This document shows positions 1 to 11,321 of a stretch of 64,000 nt of DNA, piece by piece. Position numbers and translations under genes: made by a program. Each line of letters starts with the position of its first letter. Positions within the stretch are counted from its first letter, which is position 1. This DNA is from Lonicera japonica. Lineage: Eukaryota > Streptophyta > Magnoliopsida > Dipsacales > Caprifoliaceae. The stretch is taken from contig CM038464.1 in assembly GCA_021464415.1 (NCBI GenBank), positions 57,711,328 through 57,775,327 on the forward strand. Reading direction: 5' to 3'. The notes under the pieces were generated by a model, which saw nothing but the letters and a program-made list of their open reading frames with translations, was not told the origin of the DNA and searched no databases.

Positions 1-658
1 TGTACCCAGTTTAATCTATAAATCGCGGTGCTTACCTAAATATCCAATATGAGAGTACTGGATTCATTAATGCAGATTTAAATAATTAAATTGTGGTACA
101 CTATTGATAAACAAATCTCGAGGATTACTGGATATTCAATTTCAAATCGAATTAGCTTCCGAAGAATTTTGAACTTTTTCAAAACACCTGTTTTGCTATT
201 TATCATTATCAAAATAATTTTTCAAATCACACACACATTGATTTCTAAAACTCAAAGGACGAATTATGAAGCATATGCTTTCTATCCCCACCCCAAATCC
301 CAATTTTTTTAAACTATGGACTGATATGTGATAACATCAATAAGCATGCAAATGTTTGATTATAATTACACGCATATCGTACTTAAAAACTAAAAAGGCG
401 AATTGGGTGCCTAACACCTTCCTAATTCGTAACTTAGTCCCCGAATTTTTGAATCAACTGGTTTCGCACTAATTGTGTTTAAGAGGCTGTTCAATTCATA
501 AACGCTCATCTTTCACACAGACTTTTGTTTGTGTAGTAAAACAAACTAGCGACTCTGATTTTCTTTACTAAACCATTATATTTTCTTTATAATAAAATGA
601 ACTATTTTCCAAACAAGCCAAAAAAACTAAGGGATGTCAAAGATGTGGGTTCTCACAC
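1..658 (+). mobile_element. 3' part of a Tat-like LTR (E-type)
   Basis: This stretch aligns by eye over most of its length with the 3' half of the LTR at 48632-49295, sharing the 'ACCCAGTTTAATCTATAAAT' block and the later 'GGTGCCTAACACCTT' block. It ends in CTCACA at 658, compatible with an LTR 3' end. The upstream half lies outside the window, so it cannot be told whether this is a solo LTR or the 3' LTR of a full element. The sequence after 658 is in the opposite orientation, so this LTR probably sits inside another element's LTR. Confidence 0.6.
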
Positions 659-1869
659 CAAGTTTTCATAAGATCGACGGTTTTCGGTAGCTTTTAGTTA
701 TTCTTGTAACTTCTAGTTCGGCGTCCTTTTTTCTTCTTTCTTTGACATGTATCACATGTGCAAAATATGTATATATATATCAATGCTCGTGGATGCATAA
801 TTTGCTTTTTTTGAGCTAATGTACTCTCACTGGCAGGAACAGTTCTGTTAATAATTCGGATTTGGTGTTGAGCTAATGTACTCCCACTGGTTGGGACGGT
901 TCTGCCAACGATTTTGTTATTACTAAGCTGATGTACTCCCATTGGTATGGACGGATTAGTTGTCTGCTAGGAACATTGCTTTGGCTTAAGAGGTTATATT
1001 TGGGGATCTGTTGGGGAGATGATGATTGATGGCCTTCTAGGGAAATGAGACATCCTACTGGTTAGGATGCAAGGCTGAAATACTAAGGTGGTGAAAGTTG
1101 ATAATCTGCTAAGGTGAAAGCCTCTGACAAGACATAAAGAGAGAGAGAGAAATAGCGAGAAAGAGTTTTGGTATGATCTCTTTTGTTTTAGAAAAACGAG
1201 GACTTTTGGCAGGCTTCTTTCTTCATAAAAGATGATTGAGTTATGTTCTCTTGATTCTCAAACCTCATGTATGAGTTTAGACATTGTCTCTTGCTGCACT
1301 TATGTGGCATTTTCTCTTGTGTCACAAGGATGCGATTTTACTTATTATTTTCTGACTTCGTGAGAGAAAATTATTTGTACATACATCATTTTCTATTTTT
1401 TGATACCCTTATTCCTTATTGATTATTTGAAAGCTTTTATATGAAGCTTATTTGTTCTTTTTTTTACATGGTCCGCATCCTTTCCACCCAAGATGCAGCC
1501 CTTGACCTTTTGGCCTAACTGTCACTCATGGTATGGCTCTCGCAACCATCTTTTGCTTTTTTTATTTTTTAATATCTTATTTTCTTTTAGCACTGTGAGA
1601 TTTATCCTCTTTTTTACTATTTCAATTTGTTCTTGTAGCCACTTTGTTCTTCTCACGTTGTCAGGTTTTCATGAGAATCATCTTCTTGCGCTTTGAGAAC
1701 ATTTGCTTTGGAAGCTTATAGTTGACATTTTCTTGTTGTGTTTGTGGTTTCCAACCTGAGAACCTTTAAAAGCGTATCTTGAATACCTCTTAGAAGGGAA
1801 AAAGCTTGGCCAAAAGCCCTTTTGCAAGATTTTATTATTCTAATATTTTTCTATCTAACGTTCTCTTGT

Positions 1870-2240
1870 ATGTCTTCAAATGGGACTTTTTGTGGAGAGG
1901 GTCTTGCTTTTCCTATAGAAAGGACTTGGGATTTGCTTGTAGAAAGGGCTTTGGATAGCCTGTAGAAAGGGCTTGAGATTCGCTTGTAGAAATGCTTAGA
2001 TTTTTCCATGTCTCTCTGAGAGCATTTAAATTTTATCGTGCCTCTCTGAGAGGGCTTGTGATGTTGTCGTGCCTCTTTGGGAGGGCTTATGGTGAAATTC
2101 GCCTATCTGGGAGGACTTGTGGTGTGATTCACCTATCTAGGAGGACCTTTGCGTGATTCACCTCTCTAAGAGGATTTCTAATATTATTTGCCTCCCTAAG
2201 AGGACTTGTGATATGATTTGCCTCTCTAAGAAGACTTCTG
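1870..2240 (+). repeat. Short tandem repeat block in element A
   Basis: About a dozen degenerate units of roughly 25-35 bp built on 'GCCTCTCTGAGAGGGCTT' or 'GCCTGTAGAAAGGGCTT'. The reverse complement of the same repeat occurs at 62460-62930 and a relative at 27890-28600, so it is a family trait of these elements and not a gene. Confidence 0.7.
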
Positions 2241-3059
2241 TGTGATCTTATCATGATGATTGGGAGTGCGGTGGTTGCAGGTGTGATGGCGGTGTGACTA
2301 ACCATCAAGGTATATACCGGGATGCGCTGAGTGAGCCTATATGGCAGGTCATGGAAGTTAGTGATTCTTCATTCTTTGACTGGCGTGCAATAGACTCTCG
2401 AAAGTGTTTATATGTATGCGCCATGTAAATGCTCATGCCTTCCTAAATTTCAAGTATTCGCATACTTCTTAAATCATTGCACCACCGTTTTAAAAACTTG
2501 ATTTGAAAATATCGTGAATCCTGAGTTATGTGATTTATAAAGTATGTGACGTTACTTGAAATAATCTAAGTGCAAATGCATGCATCGACCAATTATTTTT
2601 CTAGAATATAATAATATTTAAAAGGAAAATATTAATTTTTGGTCAAATTTTTTAGTGTGTGCAAAGTGATATCGATCACAAGAAAAATGGTGTGTTTCTG
2701 TCTTGGGATGTTGCCAATCCTGTATTAGGCTTCTATCTTTACAAGTTGCTCTATTCTTCTTGATTCTTGGGCCTGTCAAAGTCCGTGTGCATTACTTTTT
2801 TTGCTCATACCTTCAATTTCAAGAAGATTACCGATGTTTTGCATTTTCATAAGCAGGTGTGGATTATCCAAGACTGGCTTGATTCTTCAGAGAGGTGGGA
2901 GACCTTCAATTGCTAACTAATTCATTTCGTTGACTTGATTCTACCTTCAGAGGTAGAATTTTTTGTTCTACTGGTAAGATAACCACGAGGTCGTGATGGT
3001 GTGGGTAAAGCACCCTCAATGCGAATGATGAATGGATAGGCTAATATTTGAAGACCTGT

Positions 3060-3300
3060 TTAGGTCTTCTTGTTTGCACCCTCAGTGTATCTTTCATCTT
3101 TTAATACCTTCAATACCCTCAGTGTATACAAATGATGAATAGAGACGCTAGTCTTTGTAGGGCTATTCCGGTATTCTTGTCGACACCTTTAGTGCATATA
3201 CACTCGACATCCTCAGTGTGTGCGAATGATGATGGAGAGGCTTGTCAACACCCTCAGTGTACACCCCTTGCACCTTTAGCATATCTATGGCAGCTCCAAG
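3060..3300 (+). repeat. 'CACCCTCAGTGTAT' tandem repeats in element A
   Basis: Several degenerate units around 'CACCCTCAGTGTAT' lie just outside the gag remnant on its downstream side. The reverse complement with a clearer period (about 92 bp) is at 61180-61720 in element E. Confidence 0.6.
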
Positions 3301-3499
3301 CTCTTCGATTTAAATTTGTTGCCCGTATCTTTTCAGGAATATTGTTTAAGGATTCAGTTTAAGAAAAGGCAATTATGAATTAGGATGATCGAAAAATGAT
3401 TCGATTTTATTAATGAAATGAATTGGTACATTGATAAGAAATTCCTCATTCTACCCTTAACCCTTGCAATTTAGCTCCCTTTCTCTCTTAATCCCCATT

Positions 3500-4737
3500 T
3501 CTCTAAGACGGTTCAGGTTAACTGGATTAATGGTGTCTACCTCTGCTTAGGACTTCATTCATCCGATATTTGGAACATCAGGGAGCATAATCTTATCAGA
3601 ATCAATCAAATCTTGGATTGCATGCTTTAAGGCGGAGTAATTATCAGTGTTATATCCAAAGCCTTGGTGATAAGCACAACATCTATTAGCCTTATAGCCA
3701 GAGGAGCCGGGTTAGGGGTGCCCAAGGAGCTAGTGGATGTAGAGTACCCTCAGCTTGTAATATGGCTAAAATTTAAATAAATGAAGCCGATAAGCATGAA
3801 AAATGAAAGCACTTGTTTCTACCGCTCCGCTTTTTCGACCCTTGTTCTTGCGTATAATGGAAGTTGCTTAAGCTTTGGTAAGACTAGGTTTAGTTGATGG
3901 CCGATGTGATATCCTTGTACTAAGAAAAAGCTTGCTTAGCCTTGGCAACTTGGGCAAGTTCCTCCTCGATTTCATTAGCAATGTGCATCAAGGCCATGTA
4001 TTAGTTGAAGTATTGGTGACCCATGCCGCTTTGGATCTCGGACTTGAAGTTCTTGACAATTATCACCAATTGCTCTTCCTCGGGGATTCTGTCGACCAAT
4101 TGAGATGTTAACTCCCTCCAGCAAGTGATGAAGTCACTTACATTTTTATCTTTTCTTTGTTCCATCATCTCGAGATTCTTAGGGGTGACTTTGAGCTCCT
4201 CATTAGACTTATAATGTTCCACGAACTCCTTCACTATAATTTTTAAGTCGGTTACCCAGTGTTTCTCTAAACCCAAAAACCAACTTTGGACTAGTCCGAT
4301 GAAAGTGTGGTGGAAACATTAAGACAAGTGATCATCTTTCAATCCGTACAACTGCATAGTCTGAACATAGGCTTTGATGTGCAAATGAGGAGGAGTGCTT
4401 CCGGAGAAAATCTCGATGTGGGGGGGGGGGTTGAAACTAATTGGCAAACAGGCGTCCAGGTAAAGGGATAACTATTGCAAATCGGTGATGTCGTCGGCCT
4501 TATCGACTACATTTTGGTTTAGGACTTTTATCTGGTCTTTAAGCATAGTAATTACTTCATTCTTTGTGGCCTAATCGATTACAGTCTTAGGGTGTTGGCC
4601 CTCGTATGGGTCTCCATCGAGGTTAGCTTGAGGATTATGGTTTTGTAAGGGTTGGTTATATTCAGGGTTCAGCCAGGCAGCTTCGGGATCTTACATTTGG
4701 AGTATATTGAGTTTGGCAGGGGCCACATGAGGTGGGG
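3500..4737 (-). pseudogene. Tat-like gag remnant of element A
   Basis: The best open part is 4001-4276, containing EKHWVTDLKIIVKEFVEHYK and DFITCWRELTSQLVDRIPEE, typical of a Retrotrans_gag capsid region. It is close to the gag at 59970-60500 of element E (EKHWVADWKNIVKEFMEHYK). The reading frame is broken by stops and frameshifts on both sides. The N-terminal third is missing because the copy ends at 4737, where the hAT terminal sequence begins. It is certainly gag-derived and certainly non-functional as it stands; the exact ends are estimates. Confidence 0.7.
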
Positions 4738-5748
4738 GTAGGGGTGTTCACAAACCGAACAGGACCGCCATACTGAATGAATCAGACCAAAAAATAGACC
4801 AATTTGGACCGGACTATTTGATTTCGGTCCGATCCGATCCAAATTTTAAAGGACCAAAATGGTTCGGTCCAATCTTCGATCTTACATTTTAATACTTCAG
4901 TCAGATCGGACCAGACTGATATTAATATATATATATATATTTAAATATATATTAGTAATATATAATATTAATACTAAAATTAAACCCTAAAACTGAGACC
5001 CTCATATACACAGTCATATACCGCCTCCTTTCCCTGTCTCTCTCCCTCACCCATCTCCCTTAGACCCTCACTGAAACATCTCTCTCTCTCTCCATAATCA
5101 TGGCTACACCAATCGATCCCACTCTCACTCCTCTCATTGATCCCGTCGATCTCGTGCCTGAAGTTGTGTCCCAAACCTCTCGCTCCGTCTCCTTCATTGG
5201 TATTTTGCCTATCTTTTCTTTTAATTTTTTCGATTTGGATGTTGTGTCTTGTGAAAAATCAATGCAAATAATAAGGGGATGATCCAATGATAAGGGAACC
5301 ATCTCAATATCCCTTTCCCTTGTCGTACTAAAAAAAACATTTTGCTCGAGTGATTTTTCTGTTGAAGGCTTGAAGCAAATAAATTTCTCATTCGACCTTT
5401 TCAACTCCAAATTTGCATTCAAACTGAGATTAAATATATATATATATATATAAATTTATATATAACTTACTTGTGTAAATTGAGATTATAAACTGAGATA
5501 TAAACCGAGATTATATTCCTTATATAAACTAAGATTATATATATATATGTACATAAACTATACTTCATGTACAGGTCTATATATTTTAATGTTTGATATA
5601 TGTGCATATATACATGTATGTGAATGACTGAATGGTATAGAACTTACCTGTGTATCTCATCTGTAGTGGAATCTAGGAGATAAAAGAAATTTGCAAAGAA
5701 TGTGTGGTTAAAATTCATTTCCTATGGTTCTTTTTGGTGAAAAAAATA

Positions 5749-7076
5749 GGGGTTTATTGACTTAACCACTTGCGCTAATAGCCATATTTGAGAACCCCAC
5801 CCCACCCCCCAAATAAATTTTTATTAGACATAATCCCCTAAAACTTGACACCATTCAACTTCTATCAAATTTTAACAGTTTTTGATGAAAATGCCCCTCT
5901 CCTCCATCATTTTCTTCTTCAGTTCTTCCTTTTCCCTAAAAAAACCCTAATTACCTTCCCTCTCAACCACCACACAACCGCTGCCAGCACCACCATCTCA
6001 CCACCGTTCTCATTGTCTTCTCTCCACGTTCATCAACAACACTCCACTACCTTATCTTAGCCGTACATGCCACCTTTTTCTCACATCACCGATTACCACT
6101 ACTGCCGGCACCACCGGCGGACCGCCACTACCATCGTCCATTTCAAAATCAAACTTTCTCTGTAATATATGCCCCAAATGACAACTCAAAACATAAATCA
6201 AATCTAAATCATCTAAAACAAAATTAAGTCAAAAACATAATTAAAATCAAAATCAAAACTGGATTCGAAATCGGAATTGGAGAGAGATAATACAAAAAGA
6301 GGATGGACATATATATACATACATATATATATATATATATATGAGGAGATAAAGAGGTCCAAGAAATACATATATACATATATATTGACATACATATACA
6401 TAGAGAGAAAACCGTGAACGGTGGAGAAGAGGGAGGTCTCCGGCTATGAATTTGTGGGGAGAAATGCGTTGGTGGATTTACCTATAATGGGGCAATGAAC
6501 GGAATAGTGGGGTTTATTGAATTCTCCTTTCGTATTTTCCACCATCTTCATCTCTTCGTATTTTCCAGCCACTGCTGGCACCAGCATCACCACAGCACTT
6601 CTGAACCCAAATCTTTAGTGTAACAAGCTTGGTCAATTTGGGTTTCAATCTCTGGTTCAATTTGTGGGTTTATCTCCAATTCAGTTTGTGAGAAAGTTTG
6701 ATTTGAATTTATGGGTTTATCTTTAGTCCAGTTCAGTGAGTTTCAATCTCTGGTTCAATGGAGGTGGAGAATCTTGATTTGATTTATATTTTTGTTAGGT
6801 TTTAATTAGATCTCGATTTGGTATAATATAGAGAGAAAATTTTAAAGTTTTTGAATTTGATATCAATGGAGAAAATTAGGGTTTTAATGGAAGGAAAATA
6901 AGGAGAATAAAAAGAAGACATGAGAAAGGAGGGGTATTTTGGTCCAGAAAAATAAAAAATTAACGGAATAGAGACGGTGTTAGGATTTAGGGGGTTATGT
7001 CTAATTAAAATTATTTTGGGAGGGGGGGGGTTCTCAAATATGGCTATTAGCGCAGGGGGTTAAGTCAATAAACCCC
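5749..7076. mobile_element. Non-autonomous MULE with long TIRs and 9-bp target duplication
   Basis: The ends are inverted repeats of about 110 bp, starting GGGGTTTATTGACTTAACC on each side and including the G/C-rich run and 'TTATTAGACATAA'. AAAAAAATA at 5740-5748 and 7077-7085 is the 9-bp duplication expected for Mutator-like elements. A related unoccupied sequence near 8200-8240 supports the boundaries. The interior (about 5870-6960) has no transposase but looks like plant gene sequence (CT-rich leader, repeated 'TTTCAATCTCTGGTTCAAT'), so it may be a captured gene fragment. Confidence 0.85.
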
Positions 7077-7148
7077 AAAAAAATATGCCTGTGTATCTCA
7101 TTCGACCTTTTCACTAATTTGCATTCAAACTGAGACTATATATATATA

Positions 7149-8101
7149 CTAGGTTATACCCGTGCCGTCCGGCACGATAAAAAGAATAAAACTTAATAAT
7201 CAGATAAAATATAATTATGTAAAAAATATAAGAATTAAAGATGTGTATAACTGTATATTACCTAGGGATGAAAATATATAAGGAATCACAAACACGAAAC
7301 ATGTCCAACTAAAAATATAGTCGTCTTCACCCAAGACATGTCTTATTTGTCCAATTTGACCTGAAATCGCCTCGACCCTTTTATAATGTAATGATGTTAT
7401 AAGTTTATTTAAAAGAGAAAAAAATATTATATTCGAGGTAGATCGAACTGTAATATAAAAAATTCTTGCCCTGAAATTGCCTCAACCATTTTATATTGTA
7501 ATGGTGTTATGATTGTATTTAAAAGAAAAAAAATATTATATTTGAGCTAGGTCATACCCTAATATAAAAAATTCCGCCCATTTTTCTATGTTCGGATTGA
7601 AACATATTTGATCGGGATATTTTATTATTTTTAATTTTATTTTAGTATCTTTTATTTATTGTGTAATATTTTCAATAACTAATGAGTTAGAAATACGTTA
7701 AGTATACCATTATAGTTGTAATATTTTATAAGTTTTCTTGAAATTTTTTTATACATAATTTAATAATCATAATGTATCTTGTTTTGTAGATCTTGATGAA
7801 TATATTTCAAAAATATAAATTTTATTAAAGTTGGATTTGTAAATTTAAAGTTATGGCATTTGAAAGTTTATTAATATTAAAAATTTGATGAGAGAGAAAT
7901 GTTATAAAAAAGTAGAGATATGTAAGAGTTATATTTGTGTGTATGTTTAGTGTGCGAGTAAATGTTGAGTTGATTTGACATCTTATTGTGAGTATAAAAG
8001 TGATCTAATGGTCCGAAAGTGTTAACACCATTACAAATTAATATGAGACATTGGATTGATTTATTATTTTATTGCAAAAAATCCTTGTTTTATAATATAG
8101 A
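7149..8101 (-). mobile_element. Non-autonomous Helitron
   Basis: On the minus strand the 5' end is TCTATATTATAAAAC (from 8101) and the 3' end is CTAG (7152-7149). A short distance before CTAG lies the hairpin CGTGCCGGACGGCACG (7 bp stem). The flanks are A at 7148 and T at 8102, the host A/T dinucleotide expected for Helitrons, with no target duplication. Sequence either side of the element joins to match 5418-5500, a related empty site. There is no Rep/helicase ORF; the interior is AT-rich and non-coding. Confidence 0.8.
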
Positions 8102-8289
8102 TAAATAAATTTATATATAACTTACCTGTGTAAACTGAGATATAAACTGAAATTATAAACTAAAATTTGCAAAGAATGTGTGGTTAAAATTCATTTTGGA
8201 TTTGCTTTTGGTGAAAAAAAATTATGTCTAGTGAAAAAAAATATGCCTAAAATATTGTGTATCTCACCTGTGTATCTCTTACTGCCTTC

Positions 8290-8990
8290 GTCCTTATTTG
8301 CCCATGAGTGTACATATTTAATGTTTAATGTTCTACTTTGAATTAGTTTTCCGATTTGAAATTAAACTGCGAGATGTACAAATAATTAATTTTATTCTTT
8401 CAAAATTTTTTCTTCTTTGTTTTTTCTTTGACAAGCATCATTTATTGTTTAATGTTCTACTTTGAATTAGTTTTCCCATTTGAATCTAAACTGCAAAATG
8501 CACAAATAATTAATTTTATTATTTTAAATTTTTTTCTTCTTTGTTTTTTCTTTGTCAAACATTATTTATTGTTTAATGTTCTACTTTGAATTAGTTTTCC
8601 GATTTGAATCTAAACTGAAAGATGCACAAATAATTAATTTTATTCTTTCAATTTTTTTCCTTATGTGTTTTTTCTTTGTCAAATATTATTTATTGTTTAA
8701 TGCTCTACTTTGAATTAGTTTTCCGATTTGAATCTAAACTACAAGATGCACAAATAATTAATTTTTTTCTTTCAATTTTTCTTCTTCTTTATTTTTTCTT
8801 TGTCAAACATTATTTATTATTTAATGTTCTACTTTGAATTGTGTCTTTATATCATAGATTAAAACAAAAAGGTGTACATATTTAATGTTTAATGTTCTAC
8901 ATTGAATTAGTTTTCCGATTTGAATCTAAACTGCAAGATGCACAAATAATTAATTTTTTTCTTTCAAATTGGTTTCTTCTTTTTCAAACA
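8290..8990. repeat. Minisatellite of about 125-bp units in the hAT intron
   Basis: Five to six units share TTTAATGTTCTACTTTG, 'GAATTAGTTTTCCGATTTGA', GATGCACAAATAATTAATTT and a T-rich tail. The same array is in the second hAT copy (15530-16200), so it belongs to the hAT family's intron. Confidence 0.8.
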
Positions 8991-9986
8991 TTATTTATTA
9001 AGTTTTATGTTTATCCCTGATCTATGTAAGAGCTCTTCTTCCGCTCTAAAGTTGAACTATTATTTTTTAATTTGATTATTTTAAGTTTATTAATTAGACG
9101 CTAATTAATTATATTTTTGCTAGATGTGGCTATGAATAAGGAAATTGGAGACCTGAAGTCCATTAAAGCAATGGTGCATGGCAATCCCTCTAGTCAACTG
9201 GAGAAAGAGAAACCTTCTAATGAAGTAAGCAAACCACCAAAACCTACAAATAAACAAAGGTCTCTAGCGTGGGAGCATTTTACTAAAATTAAGAATGAGG
9301 AGGGTAAGTATATTAAAGCTTCTTGTAACTATTGTGGAACTATATATGCATGCGAATCCAATAGGAATGGAACAACAAATTTGCTTGCTCATACACCAGT
9401 TTGTAAGAAATACCCTTATATAAAGCAAGTTAAGAAGCAAAAACAATTGAGTATTGAGCCTAAGGAAGAGGGTGGTGTGAATCTTACGGCAACTAGTTTT
9501 AGTGTTGAAGCATGCCGGATAAATCTTGCTAAAATGATCATAATAGATGAGTTGCCATTTAAGTTTGTTGAAAATGAAGGGTTTAGGCTTTTTATGGGTG
9601 TTTCATAACCAAGGTTAACTATCCCATCTTGTACTACTGTAGCATGAGACTATTTGAAACTATATGGAGATGAGAAAAAAAAATTAAACGTTTTATCCAT
9701 GGTAGAAGGCTTTCCCTTACTACGGACAGATGGACTTCCGTTCAAAACATAAACTATATGTGTCTCACGGCCCACTTTATTGATGGTGAGTGGAGGTTGC
9801 ATAAAAACTCTTAAACTTTTGTTAAGTTAATAGTCATAAGGGTGAAGATCTAGGAAAAGTCGTTGAAAATTGTTTGCTTGAATAAGGGGGTAGATTCTAT
9901 TGTCACCGTCACGGTATATAATGCAAGTTCTAACAATGGTATCATTAAATACATTACAATACGAGGGAAATGTAGCTGAGAATCGT

Positions 9987-10980
9987 TCAAAGTCCTGCTT
10001 GCATAGTAATCACGTGAGGGATTTTATCAATTCTCTGACTTAGCACTGCCCCAATTACATAATCAGAGGCATCACACATGATCTCGAATGGAAGGATCCA
10101 GTCAGGGGACCGAATAATAGGTGAGAATGTCATAGCAGACTTCAATGTCTCAAAGGCTTTTAGGCATGATTCATCGAACACAAATGGAGCGTCTTTAGCC
10201 AGAAAATTGCACAAATGTCTAGTAATCTCGTTAAAATCCTTGGTAAAATGTCTGTAAAATCCAGTATGGCCTAAGAATGACAAAATCTCCTTAATTGTCC
10301 GCAAGGGCGGAAAATTAGAGATTAAATTAGCTTTAGCCTTATCTACTTCAATTATCTTTTCAAATATGATATGCCCAAGAACAATTCTCCTTTGTACCAT
10401 AAAATGGCATTTCTCCCGATTACGCACGAGATTCTTCTCTTTACACCTCTCTAAAACTAGAGCTAGGTGTTCCAAGCATTCCTCAAATGAAGACCCAAAC
10501 ACAGAAAAATCATACACCGCTGAAAGGTGGCAGATGCATTGCATAGCCCAAAGGGCATGTGTCGGCAGGCCAATGTACCAAAAGGGCATATGAATGTTGT
10601 CTTCTCTTGATTAGATGGATCCACTGGAATCTAGTTATAGCTGGAGTAACCATCCAAAAAGTAGTAGTAAGCATGGCCGGCTAACCTTTTCAGCATTTGG
10701 TCAATGTAAGGAAGGGGAAATTGATCATTTCTAGTAATTAAATTCAACTTTCGGTAGTCAATACAAACACGCCATCCCATCTAAACATAAGATGAAACTA
10801 ACTCATTATGCTCATTGGCTACCACTGTAATTTTTGAGTTCTTATGAACTACTTGCACAGGGCTCACCCACTCACTATCGGATATCAGGTAGATAATACC
10901 TACATCAAGAAGCTTGAGTACCTCAGCCCTTACTACTTCTTGCATCACTGGATTTAGCCTTCTTTGCGGTTCACGAGAGG
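9987..10980 (-). pseudogene. Gypsy reverse transcriptase and start of RNase H (element F)
   Basis: Translated on the minus strand from about 10980 it shows the RT entry (QEVVRAEVLKLLDVGIIY), VCIDYRKLN, and FLDGYSSYN followed by a stop. Then come the thumb/connection (SFLGHTGFYRHFTKDFNEIT) and the RNase H start (FEIMCDASDYVIGAVL). The catalytic YxDD region is degraded: the segment reads SAVYDFSVFGSSFEECLEHL. The open part is 9987-10589. This is a Gypsy RT relic; the closest group by linker and PBS is Athila/Tat. Confidence 0.75.
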
Positions 10981-10999
10981 GTTTTGCATTCTCCTCTAA

Positions 11000-11321
11000 G
11001 GCCTCGTTTGGTTCATGGAAGGGAAACCAATTCTCTTATCTTTCCCATAGAAGTGGGAAACTAAATTTCCTGTCAAATTTCCTTTCTTGTGTTTGGTAAA
11101 GCATGGAAAGTATTTAGGTAAGGCCATTATTGTCTAAATTTTTTGTAATAAATGCTTGGAAATCACATGGAAAAACCAATTCCATATGTTTTGAGAGGAA
11201 TGGTTTTACCCCCTACTTTGCCCTCTCTCGGGAAAGTGTTTCTGAAATTTGTGCTTACCAAACAAAGGAAAGAAACGACTTTCGTTTCACGAGTACTAAA
11301 ATTCGTGAACCAAACGAGGCC
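11000..11321. mobile_element. Tourist-like (PIF/Harbinger) MITE
   Basis: 322 bp bounded by inverted GGCCTCGTTTGGTTCA at the left and TGAACCAAACGAGGCC at the right, with TAA directly repeated at 10997-10999 and 11322-11324. Removing it restores continuous Gypsy coding sequence on the minus strand. There is no coding capacity. Confidence 0.85.

Larger units (their letters stand above)
659..4737 (-). mobile_element. Element A: Tat-like retroelement with gag but no pol, minus strand, truncated
   Basis: Read on the minus strand this is a gag remnant (4737 to about 3500), then a long repeat-rich non-coding part, then the beginning of a 3' LTR (about 760 to 659) that matches 47590-47700 in reverse complement. 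The whole order mirrors element E at the other end of the window (59700-64000, plus). No RT, RNase H or integrase motif is visible between gag and the LTR. The gag end is cut at 4737 by the hAT terminus. Confidence 0.6.
4738..9965 (+). mobile_element. hAT transposon copy A, 3'-truncated, with insertions in its intron
   Basis: It starts at TAGGGGTGTTCA, a hAT-like terminus, followed by subterminal GGTCCGATCC/GGACCGGAC-type motifs typical of such ends. It contains a short 5' exon, a long repeat-filled intron, and an exon with a BED zinc finger. The copy stops near 9965, within the RNase H-like region seen intact further in copy B (17100-17300), where minus-strand Gypsy pol begins. No 3' TIR or target duplication could be found. 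The intron carries a MULE and a Helitron. Confidence 0.65.
5100..9965 (+). pseudogene. hAT transposase (BED zinc finger), broken
   Basis: Exon 1 (ATG 5100 to 5199) reads MATPIDPTLTPLIDP and ends in phase 1 before a GT at 5200. Exon 2 begins after the AG at 9122-9123 and continues in phase. Exon 2 carries a BED-type finger (CNYC, then HTPVC about 20 residues on) preceded by the usual aromatic W..F segment. The frame stops at 9606-9608: copy B has CAA where this copy has TAA, so it is a nonsense change. Beyond it, RNase H-fold sequence continues in broken frames until the copy is cut near 9965. hAT transposases cut and paste DNA in the nucleus; this one cannot be active. Confidence 0.7.
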
